Positions 1 to 6,335 of a stretch of 11,130 nt of DNA are shown here, in pieces. The DNA comes from Wenzhouxiangella sp. Lineage in GTDB: Bacteria > Pseudomonadota > Gammaproteobacteria > Xanthomonadales > Wenzhouxiangellaceae. The DNA is taken from the NCBI GenBank assembly GCA_021767625.1, contig JAASTB010000044.1, positions 1 through 11,130 of the forward strand, in the 5' to 3' direction. The stretch's first letter is position 1; every line of letters begins with the position of its first letter. Under the pieces are notes generated by a model. That model was not told the DNA's origin and did no database searches. It was given only the letters and a program-made list of their open reading frames with translations. The position numbers and the translations under genes are program-made.

Positions 1-350
1 AAGGAGAACGCATCGTCGTTTCCGGCCAGTTCCTGATCGATTCCGAGGCGAGCGTGGACGCCAGCCTGATCCGAATGGCGGACGAGGCGGCAGAAACCCC
101 GGCCATGGATCACGGTGAGATGGACCACGTCGAGATGGACCACGTCGAGATGGACCACGGCGAGATGGACCACGGCGAGATGGACCACGCTGAAATGGAC
201 CACAGTGAGATGGATCGCGGCGGCGAGGACAATGGCCCCATGAAGCATGAAGGCATGAATCATGAAGAAGTACACCAAGAGTCCGGTAGCAACGGCGATA
301 CCCAAACCTCGGCGGGCGATGAAACCGACTCCAAGGGAGGCCGGTCATGA
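1..350 (+). CDS. cusB: CusB-type efflux RND periplasmic adaptor, C-terminal fragment
   Basis: Partial gene: the reading frame is open from the window edge (first full codon at base 3), so the start lies upstream. The first visible residues, GERIVVSGQFLIDSEASV, match the end of the membrane-proximal domain of CusB/CzcB-type membrane fusion proteins, which bridge the inner-membrane RND pump and the outer-membrane channel and bind Cu(I)/Ag(I) in the periplasm. After that conserved block comes a low-complexity tail rich in Met, Asp, His and Glu, with seven in-frame MDHxE units at 105-209, then a polar Ser/Gly/Asp-rich end. The tail resembles the Met/His repeats of CopA/PcoA-type copper proteins, so periplasmic copper binding is a reasonable inference. 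Its TGA stop overlaps the CusA ATG (ATGA at 347-350), indicating translational coupling. A GTG at 54 is internal to the conserved domain and is not the real start. Confidence 0.9.
   Translation, partial: GERIVVSGQFLIDSEASVDASLIRMADEAAETPAMDHGEMDHVEMDHVEMDHGEMDHGEMDHAEMDHSEMDRGGEDNGPMKHEGMNHEEVHQESGSNGDTQTSAGDETDSKGGRS
105..224 (+). repeat. 15-bp tandem repeat encoding MDHxE pentapeptides
   Basis: Seven consecutive 15-base units (105-119, 120-134, 135-149, 150-164, 165-179, 180-194, 195-209) encode Met-Asp-His-x-Glu, where x is Gly, Val, Val, Gly, Gly, Ala, Ser in order. An eighth decayed unit at 210-224 reads MDRGG. The central units are nearly identical at DNA level (ATGGACCACGKCGAG), while the flanking ones carry synonymous changes such as GAT for GAC and GAA for GAG. 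This suggests recent expansion in the middle and purifying selection on the protein motif. Unit length is a multiple of three, so copy-number change would keep the frame. Confidence 0.95.
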
Positions 351-3300
351 TCGGAGCCATCATTCGCTGGTCCATCAGGAACCGCTTTCTCGTCCTGATG
401 CTCGCGGGCCTGCTCGCCGCCTGGGGCACGATTGCCATGTTCCGCACGCCGCTAGACGCCATTCCCGACCTCTCCGACGTCCAGGTAATCGTCAAGACCA
501 CCTACCCCGGACAGGCACCGCAGGTGGTCGAGGACCAAGTCACCTACCCGCTGACCACGGCAATGCTGTCGGTTCCGGGGGCCACCACGGTACGCGGGTA
601 CTCGTTCTTCAACGATTCCTTCGTCTACGTCATCTTCGAGGATGGCACGGACCTTTACTGGGCGCGCTCGCGGGTTCTCGAGTACCTGAGCCAAGTGGCG
701 CCTACCCTGCCCCCGGACGCCCGTCCGGCACTCGGGCCGGATGCAACCGGCGTGGGCTGGGTCTATCAGTATGCGCTGGTGGACCGTACCGGACAACACG
801 ATCTTGCCGACCTTAGATCCCTGCAGGACTGGTTTCTGAAATACGAACTCCAGACTGTCGAAGGCGTTTCCGAGGTGGCGTCAATCGGCGGCATGGTCCG
901 TCAGTACCAGGTCGTCGTCGATCCCGACAAACTGCAGGCGTACAACATTCCCTTGTCGAATGTTCGCGAAGCGATCCAGAACGGCAACATGGAAACCGGC
1001 GGGCGAGTCATCGAGATGGCCGAGGCCGAGTACATGATTCGTGCGACCGGCTACGTGGACTCGCTCGAAGATCTCGAGGCGATTCCGGTTCGCACGACTG
1101 AAGACGGCGTGCCCATTCGCATCCGCGATATCGCCCGCGTCCAGTTCGGGCCAGAGCTCAGGCGCGGTGTCGGTGAACTCAATGGCCAGGGCGAAGCCGT
1201 CGGCGGCGTGATCGTGATGCGTTTCGGAGAAAACGCCATGGCAACCATCGAGCGAGTCAAGGACAAACTCGAAGAGCTCAAGGAGGGCCTACCTGAAGGC
1301 GTCGAAGTCGTCGAGACTTACGACCGCTCTTCGCTGATCGGCCGAGCGGTCGATACGCTTCGCGAGAAGCTGCTTGAGGAATTCATCGTAGTCGCGCTGG
1401 TCTGCCTGCTCTTTCTATTCCACTTCCGTTCGTCGCTGGTCATCGTGCTCAGCCTGCCGCTGGGCATCCTTTCGGCCTTCATCATCATGCAGCTCCAGGG
1501 CATCAACGCCAATATCATGTCCCTGGGCGGCATTGCCATCGCCATCGGCGCGATGGTGGATGCGGCCATCGTGATGATCGAAAACTACCACAAGCATCTG
1601 GAACACCACGGCGATTCCCTGGAGGGCGAAGCGCGCTGGAACGCGCTGGCCGACGCGGCCGTAGAGGTCGGCCCCGCGCTGTTCTTCTCGCTTTTGATCA
1701 TCGCGCTGAGCTTCGTCCCGATCTTCGCGCTCGAGGCGCAGGAAGGGCGGATGTTCAAACCGCTGGCCTTCACCAAGACCTACGCCATGGCCGCTGCCGC
1801 CGGCCTCGCCATCACGCTTGTGCCAGTGCTGATGGGCTACCTCATCCGGGGCCGGATCACGCCCGAGCACAGGAACCCGATCAACCGATTCCTGACCTGG
1901 ATCTACCGTCCAGTGCTGGCTACAGCACTGCGGTTTCCGATCGCCACTGTTGTGGTCACCTTGGCTATCCTGGCCAGCGCCTGGCTGCCTTACAGCCGGA
2001 TCGGCAGCGAATTCATGCCTGAGCTCGACGAAGGCGACCTGCTCTATATGCCCAGCGCCTATCCCGCCGCGTCTGCCGGCAAGATGGCGGAGATCCTCGG
2101 CCAGACCAATCGCCTGATCATGTCCGTGCCCGAGGTCGAGACGGCCTACGCAAAGGCGGGGAGAGCCGACACTGCCACCGATCCGGCCCCGTTGACCATG
2201 GTCGAGACAACAATCCGGCTCAAACCCCGTTCGGAATGGCGGGAAGGCATGACCATGGACAAGCTCAAGGCCGAGCTTGACAGCCTGGTCCAGGTTCCTA
2301 GCCTGACCAACACCTGGATCATGCCGATCAAGAACCGCATCGACATGCTGGCGACCGGCATCAAAACGCCGGTGGGCGTGAAGGTGGCCGGACCGGATCT
2401 GGAAGTGATTAACGAGATCGGCTCGGAAATCGAGCGTGTCATCGAAGACGTACCGGGGACGGCGTCAGTCTATGCCGACCGCGTCACTGGCGGGCGCTAC
2501 GTCACCGTTGACGTCAAGCGCGAGGAAGCAGCGCGCTTCGGCCTCAACATCCGCGACGTGCACGAAATCGTGCGTTCGGCCGTGGGCGGCATGACCATCA
2601 GCCAGAGCGTCGAAGGCCTCGAGCGCTATCCGATCAATATCCGCTATCCGCGCCACAAGCGCGAGTCAGTCGACGAACTGCGTGATCTGACTATCGTCAC
2701 GCAGCGTGGGGAGCAGATCCCCCTGTCGGCCGTGGCGGATCTCCAGGTCGAGACCGGACCGGGCGTGATTCGCACTGAGAATGCACGGCTCAACGGCTGG
2801 ATTTATATTGACGTCAACGACCCGGATCTCGGCGGCTACGTACAGCGAGCTAAAGAGGCTGTCTCCGAACAAGTCGACCTGCCTCCAGGGTATTCCCTGG
2901 GTTGGTCGGGGCAATACGAGTTCATGCAGCGCGCTGCCGACAAGCTCAAGCTGGTCGTGCCCGCAGCCATCGGCATCATCGTGTTGCTGCTGTTCATGAA
3001 CTTCCGCAACCCCGTCTCCGTACTCATCATTCTAGGCACTCTGCCCCTTTCATTGGTCGGGAGCTATTGGCTTTTGTATCTGCTGGGCTACAACATGTCG
3101 GTTGCCGTCGGCGCCGGAATGATCGCACTAGCCGGCGTGGCTGTGGAGATTGGTGTTCTGATGATCGTCTATCTCGATCAGGCCCTGGCGCTAAAACGTA
3201 GCCAGATTGCCGAGGAAAGTCGGTCGCTTCGCAAAGCCGATGTCATGCACGCGGTTACCGACGGCGCACTACTTCGCGTTCGCCCGATCATGATGACTGT

Positions 3301-3478
3301 TGCGGTGATCATCGCCGGTTTACTTCCGATCATGCTCGGCCACGGCACCGGATCGGAGATCATGCGTCGCATCGCCGCACCCATGGTCGGCGGCATGGTC
3401 AGTGTCACGGTCCTCACCCTTTTGGTCGTTCCGGTGATTTACTACCTCTGGAAATCTATCTCGGTCAGACGGGCTTAA
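347..3478 (+). CDS. cusA: CusA-family Cu(I)/Ag(I) RND efflux pump
   Basis: Inner-membrane proton-driven pump of the heavy-metal-efflux RND family. It is expected to work with the upstream CusB-type adaptor and an outer-membrane channel to export periplasmic or cytoplasmic Cu(I)/Ag(I). Its 1043 residues fit the family (E. coli CusA is 1047). The N-terminal helix, the TM4 motif GAMVDAAIVMIEN with Asp405, and the TM10 motif GVAVEIGVLM with Glu934 are all visible. The Met triad that binds metal in E. coli CusA (573, 623, 672) is present at Met568 (LLYMPS), Met618 (PLTMVETT) and Met667 (RIDMLATG), a constant offset of five, which supports Cu/Ag rather than Zn/Co/Cd specificity. The Lys of the E. 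coli proton-relay trio (Lys984, in RPKAMT) appears as Ile981 (RPIMMT). The start has a strong GGGAGG at 335-340, six bases before the ATG. Confidence 0.97.
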   Translation: MIGAIIRWSIRNRFLVLMLAGLLAAWGTIAMFRTPLDAIPDLSDVQVIVKTTYPGQAPQVVEDQVTYPLTTAMLSVPGATTVRGYSFFNDSFVYVIFEDGTDLYWARSRVLEYLSQVAPTLPPDARPALGPDATGVGWVYQYALVDRTGQHDLADLRSLQDWFLKYELQTVEGVSEVASIGGMVRQYQVVVDPDKLQAYNIPLSNVREAIQNGNMETGGRVIEMAEAEYMIRATGYVDSLEDLEAIPVRTTEDGVPIRIRDIARVQFGPELRRGVGELNGQGEAVGGVIVMRFGENAMATIERVKDKLEELKEGLPEGVEVVETYDRSSLIGRAVDTLREKLLEEFIVVALVCLLFLFHFRSSLVIVLSLPLGILSAFIIMQLQGINANIMSLGGIAIAIGAMVDAAIVMIENYHKHLEHHGDSLEGEARWNALADAAVEVGPALFFSLLIIALSFVPIFALEAQEGRMFKPLAFTKTYAMAAAAGLAITLVPVLMGYLIRGRITPEHRNPINRFLTWIYRPVLATALRFPIATVVVTLAILASAWLPYSRIGSEFMPELDEGDLLYMPSAYPAASAGKMAEILGQTNRLIMSVPEVETAYAKAGRADTATDPAPLTMVETTIRLKPRSEWREGMTMDKLKAELDSLVQVPSLTNTWIMPIKNRIDMLATGIKTPVGVKVAGPDLEVINEIGSEIERVIEDVPGTASVYADRVTGGRYVTVDVKREEAARFGLNIRDVHEIVRSAVGGMTISQSVEGLERYPINIRYPRHKRESVDELRDLTIVTQRGEQIPLSAVADLQVETGPGVIRTENARLNGWIYIDVNDPDLGGYVQRAKEAVSEQVDLPPGYSLGWSGQYEFMQRAADKLKLVVPAAIGIIVLLLFMNFRNPVSVLIILGTLPLSLVGSYWLLYLLGYNMSVAVGAGMIALAGVAVEIGVLMIVYLDQALALKRSQIAEESRSLRKADVMHAVTDGALLRVRPIMMTVAVIIAGLLPIMLGHGTGSEIMRRIAAPMVGGMVSVTVLTLLVVPVIYYLWKSISVRRA

Positions 3479-3508
3479 ATCGGACCTCAACTTCTCAAGG
3501 AGAACGCC

Positions 3509-3811
3509 ATGAAGCGCTTTGAAGAAACGTCTCGAACATCGCTCAAGGATCAGCTTGTTGCCACCGCCCATGCACTGTCGCTGTTCCTGCTAGTGAGCTA
3601 CTTGTTGTGCATCGGATTTGGCCTTATCACGCCCAGTGTTTTTCACATGCACGAAGCCTGGGCGCCGCTTCTGCCCGGCTTCGAATGGCTGACGCTCAAG
3701 GGCTTCGTCGCCGGCGCAATCGGCGCCTACCTTTATGGGTGGTATATCGCCGGCGTCTATGTGCCTCTGAAATTCTGGACGACGTCTCGGCACAATTCTT
3801 CGTCAGAATAG
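3509..3811 (+). CDS. DUF5676-like small inner-membrane protein
   Basis: A 100-residue protein with two predicted membrane helices (about residues 21-42 and 64-88) joined by a loop with FHMHEAWAPLLPGFEWLT. That loop and the following LYGWYIAGVYVPL segment resemble the DUF5676 membrane family, which is often found beside copper and other heavy-metal efflux genes; the assignment is from memory of the motif. His46, Met47 and His48 in the loop could bind metal, but no function is established. It starts 30 bases after CusA, with an AAGGAGA ribosome site at 3497-3503, so it is probably cotranscribed with the pump. Confidence 0.8.
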   Translation: MKRFEETSRTSLKDQLVATAHALSLFLLVSYLLCIGFGLITPSVFHMHEAWAPLLPGFEWLTLKGFVAGAIGAYLYGWYIAGVYVPLKFWTTSRHNSSSE

Positions 3812-3845
3812 AACTCATGACTTCACCAAAGAAGGAAACCAGGAC

Positions 3846-4952
3846 ATGAAAAACCTGACAACCGTGATCAAGACCCTGGTCGCCGTCGGAATTCTGGCGG
3901 GACTGGGCGTACTCGCCTTCGCCTGGAGCGGCCTCTATCCAGTGTCCGTCGGCTCCGGTCATACTGCCCCGGTAGCGTGGGTGCTCGAAACCGTTCGCGA
4001 GCGTTCCGTAGCGGTCCGCGCGGCCGACCTGGTGGTGCCCAGTGATCTCGAATCGCCCGAACGGATTGCTGCCGGTGCCGGCCACTACAAGAGCATGTGC
4101 GTTGATTGTCACGGCAAGCCCGGTGAGGAACCGGCCGATGTGTTCGACCCCGCTCCGCCAGCGCTTTACCGCCACCGAGTGGATCCGGCCGAGGCCTTCT
4201 GGACTATCAAGAACGGCCTGAAGATGACCGCCATGCCCAGTCACTTGGATCACAGTGACCAGGAGAACTGGGATGCCGTCGCCTTCGTTCGGGCGCTGCC
4301 GGACATGGATGTCGCCGAATACGAAGCACTGACCGCCGATGCCTCGCACGATCACGGCAACGACGGGGGTCACGATCATGGCGAGGACTCGGACGATCAC
4401 CATGATGACGCCGCCAGCGAAGACACTGGTCACCACGATGACTCGGACATGATTTCGAAAGCGTCCGAAGCCATGTCGGGCGAAGGCGACCATCGGCACG
4501 AAATGGGCGCCGACAGCCCCGAGTCCGCGATCGAGGGCTTTCACCACGCCCTTGCCGAGGGTCGCGCCGAAGCCGCGCTTGCCTACCTGCACCCCCGGGT
4601 GACCATCGTGGAAGGCGGTCACATCCAGACCATCGACGAATACCGTGCCGGCCACCTTGCAAGTGATATGGCATTTCTGGGTCAGATCGAGATCGAGCAA
4701 TTATCGCACACCGTCCAGTCTGCCGGCGGCCAGGCAACGGTCGAAACGCGCTCGCGCTTCACCGGGACAATCGACGGTCAACCCCTCGACTTGGAAAGTT
4801 CGGAATTCGCGACGCTGATCGAAACCGAGAAAGGCTGGCGAATCAGCCAAATCGCTTGGAACAGTCGCCCGTACGGCAAGAACGACGTTACCGATCAACC
4901 CGAAGCCCCCGACCACCAGCACGCCTCCGGAGAAAATGACCATGACCACTGA
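3846..4952 (+). CDS. Membrane-anchored cytochrome c fused to NTF2/SnoaL-like domain
   Basis: A 368-residue fusion. Residues 7-28 form an N-terminal helix (uncleaved anchor or signal), placing the rest in the periplasm. Residues ~70-155 are a class I cytochrome c domain: haem motif CVDCH at 85-89 and the likely axial Met130 in KMTAMPSHL, followed by the WDAVAFVRALP helix usual in this fold. Residues ~166-220 are a His/Asp-rich linker (DHDHG-like). Residues ~224-340 look like an NTF2/SnoaL/DUF4440-type alpha+beta domain (SAIEGFHHALAEG, then alternating strands ending in GWRISQIAWNSRPY). The last ten or so residues are again His/Asp rich. Single-domain cytochromes of this kind are common in cus-type clusters; the fusion is unusual. 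It may carry electrons for Cu(I)/Cu(II) redox change or sense copper; this is inference. AAGGA (3832-3836) and AGGA (3841-3844) precede the start. The 3' end overlaps the next gene. Confidence 0.88.
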   Translation: MKNLTTVIKTLVAVGILAGLGVLAFAWSGLYPVSVGSGHTAPVAWVLETVRERSVAVRAADLVVPSDLESPERIAAGAGHYKSMCVDCHGKPGEEPADVFDPAPPALYRHRVDPAEAFWTIKNGLKMTAMPSHLDHSDQENWDAVAFVRALPDMDVAEYEALTADASHDHGNDGGHDHGEDSDDHHDDAASEDTGHHDDSDMISKASEAMSGEGDHRHEMGADSPESAIEGFHHALAEGRAEAALAYLHPRVTIVEGGHIQTIDEYRAGHLASDMAFLGQIEIEQLSHTVQSAGGQATVETRSRFTGTIDGQPLDLESSEFATLIETEKGWRISQIAWNSRPYGKNDVTDQPEAPDHQHASGENDHDH

Positions 4953-5445
4953 ACGCATAGTACGCGCCGGGCTGCTTCTTGCGGCGGCGGCCCTGATCGC
5001 CGCCTGTCAGGCCCAGTCGCCCGAGGAAATGGCGCCGACCGAGAGCACCTCGTCAGCCCCGAATATGACCGTTTACCACGACCCCGATTGCGGCTGCTGC
5101 AGTAAATGGATTGACCATATGCGTGTCAATGGATTCGCCGTGGAAGCCGTCCCGACGCGCGACATGAATCGTATGAAACGGGATCTGGGCGTACCGCGCA
5201 ACCTGCCCTCCTGCCATACAGCGGTGGTTGGCGACTATGTGATCGAGGGCCACGTTCCGGCCGGGGACGTGAAGCGTTTGCTGGCGGAACAGCCTGATGC
5301 CCGGGGCCTGAGCGTGCCCGGCATGCCCCTGGGCTCTCCCGGGATGGAGATGGGCGACCGCCGTATGGCCTACGACGTCATCCAGTTTCACGAAGACGGC
5401 GACACCTCAGTGTTCACTCATTACGAAGCCATAGAGCGGGAGTGA
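4936..5445 (+). CDS. DUF411 (CopG-like) Cys-rich metal-binding lipoprotein
   Basis: A 169-residue periplasmic lipoprotein: a hydrophobic stretch ends in the lipobox IAAC with Cys24 as the lipidation site. The mature part carries the DUF411 signature: TVYHDPDCGCCSKW with Cys52, Cys54 and Cys55, then PSCHTAVVGDYVIEGHVPA with Cys93 and His94, and the closing GLSVPGMPLGSPGME block rich in Met and Pro. DUF411 has a thioredoxin-like fold and includes the copper-binding CopG protein of Pseudomonas; copper binding or Cu redox handling in the periplasm is the expected role. The start overlaps the preceding cytochrome gene. Two in-frame ATGs exist, 4936 and 4942; the GGAG at 4929-4932 lies 3 bases from the first and 9 from the second, so 4942 is at least as likely. 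The protein is otherwise canonical. Confidence 0.92.
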   Translation: MTMTTERIVRAGLLLAAAALIAACQAQSPEEMAPTESTSSAPNMTVYHDPDCGCCSKWIDHMRVNGFAVEAVPTRDMNRMKRDLGVPRNLPSCHTAVVGDYVIEGHVPAGDVKRLLAEQPDARGLSVPGMPLGSPGMEMGDRRMAYDVIQFHEDGDTSVFTHYEAIERE

Positions 5446-5448
5446 CCA

Positions 5449-5769
5449 ATGACCACGCAAAAGATCGAAGCCATCATTCGCGTCAGCGCCCTGGAGCCGG
5501 TGGAAGAGGCGCTTAAGAATGCCGGCGTCAGCGGCCTCACCATCAGCCGCGTGAGGGGCTACGGCGCTTACCGGAATTACTTCCGCGACGACTGGACGCA
5601 TCGCTACGCACGCCTGGAGATATTCACCTCAAGGGCAAGAGAGATCGCGGATCTGATCGTCGACTCGGCTCACACCGGGCAGGCCGGCGATGGCATCGTA
5701 GCCATCGAGCCCGTCGATGAGGTCATCCGAATCAAGACCCGGGATGGTTTCCAGAGCGGTGAGGACTGA
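5449..5769 (+). CDS. P-II-like signalling protein, metal-efflux-associated type
   Basis: A 106-residue P-II-fold protein. The first strand (KIEAIIRVSALEPVEEALKNAGV), the VRGYG turn (residues 35-39) and the B-loop TGQAGDG (76-82) followed by the EPVDEVIRIKTRD strand match GlnB/GlnK. The T-loop is about seven residues shorter than in GlnB, and the YRGAEY segment with the uridylylated Tyr51 is absent, so control by GlnD-type uridylylation is not expected. It fits the described P-II 'new group' (PII-NG), reported to occur beside CusA/CzcA-type pumps; that link is from memory of the literature. Ligands are unknown; binding of an adenine nucleotide or metal and direct contact with the pump are inferences. 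It starts three bases after the DUF411 stop, with GGGAG at 5438-5442. Confidence 0.88.
   Translation: MTTQKIEAIIRVSALEPVEEALKNAGVSGLTISRVRGYGAYRNYFRDDWTHRYARLEIFTSRAREIADLIVDSAHTGQAGDGIVAIEPVDEVIRIKTRDGFQSGED
5761..5765 (+). promoter_or_regulatory. Ribosome site supporting the TTG start at 5773
   Basis: GAGGA lies seven bases before TTG 5773. An in-frame TGA (the P-II stop, 5767-5769) sits one codon upstream of that TTG, so no earlier start is possible. The first downstream Met is residue 29, inside the first membrane helix, which makes the TTG the best choice. Confidence 0.65.
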
Positions 5770-5772
5770 CTC

Positions 5773-6252
5773 TTGAACCTCGGAACGAGCTTGCAATTCG
5801 GCATACGCTACCTGGCAGTACTGACATCGGCGAGCCTGCTGTGGGAATTTGCCCACATGCCTTTCTACACGCTGTGGCAGACCGGCACGGCAGGCCATAT
5901 TGCTTTTGCAGCGATACATTGCACGATCGGCGATGCGCTCATCGGCATGGCCGCCCTGGCGCTCGCCGTTGTCTTCGCCGGCGGCGCCCATTGGCCGCAC
6001 AAGCGGCGCGTCCGAGTGGCTGTTGTCATGATACTCCTGGGGCTGATCTACACCGTGTTCAGCGAATGGCTCAACGTGGAATTGAGACAGTCCTGGGCCT
6101 ACCGCGACATCATGCCGACAGTGCCGCCGATTGGCACGGGCCTGACCCCGCTCCTCCAGTGGATTGTCATACCGCTCGTCGCCTACCGATATTCGCTGGG
6201 AGCCGTTCGCACAAACGTGCGGAATCGGCCCAAGGCTTCGGTTGAATCATGA
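5773..6252 (+). CDS. Uncharacterised four-helix membrane protein
   Basis: A 159-residue protein with about four membrane helices (roughly 10-30, 41-68, 80-100, 120-140). I recognise no named family, though I recall unnamed bacterial proteins with a similar pattern. Polar residues inside or at the edges of helices stand out: Trp24-Glu25 with His28, His50 and Asp54 in helix 2 (HCTIGDALIG), Glu98 at the end of helix 3 (FSEWLN), then WAYRDIMPTVPPIGTGLTPLLQW before helix 4. This could make a small intramembrane site for a metal or another ligand, but no function is established. It starts with TTG one codon after the P-II stop and in the same frame, so it is tightly linked to that gene. Its C-terminus is basic and likely cytoplasmic. 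Confidence 0.8.
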   Translation: MNLGTSLQFGIRYLAVLTSASLLWEFAHMPFYTLWQTGTAGHIAFAAIHCTIGDALIGMAALALAVVFAGGAHWPHKRRVRVAVVMILLGLIYTVFSEWLNVELRQSWAYRDIMPTVPPIGTGLTPLLQWIVIPLVAYRYSLGAVRTNVRNRPKASVES

Positions 6253-6335
6253 AGCAGTCCTCCAATTCCCGTCTGTACCTCATCTGCCAGAGGCTCGCTG
6301 ATCGGGACGACATTGACTCGTAAGGATCAAGGAAG
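6253..6335 (+). other. Longest gap between confident genes in the first 9.3 kb; no convincing promoter
   Basis: These 83 bases separate the 159-residue membrane protein from the ATPase. I see no strong -35/-10 pair, no clear MerR/CueR-type operator and no stem followed by a T-run. A weak dyad CCTC (6278-6281)/GAGG (6290-6293) is present. A 24-codon ORF (ATG at 6249, stop at 6321-6323) begins with an ATGA overlap on the upstream stop but has no good ribosome site. AGGA (6323-6326) and AAGGA (6329-6333) are possible ribosome sites for the ATPase at 6336. Confidence 0.5.

Noticed and set aside
3696..4700. A 334-codon minus-strand open frame opposite the cytochrome fusion gene
   Set aside because: It is the mirror of a GC-rich, codon-biased plus-strand gene with clear CxxCH and signal features. 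Its translation is low-complexity Val/Gly/His-rich with no recognisable domain, and it crosses two plus-strand genes.
6278..6293. CCTC/GAGG dyad as a possible CueR/MerR operator before the ATPase
   Set aside because: Only four-base arms, and no -35/-10 elements with the 19-20 base spacing typical of MerR-type promoters.
6249..6323. A 24-codon ORF with an ATGA overlap after the 159-residue membrane protein
   Set aside because: Too short to judge, no convincing ribosome site, no motif. The overlap alone is expected by chance often enough. It could still be a leader, so the gap is described in the feature list.
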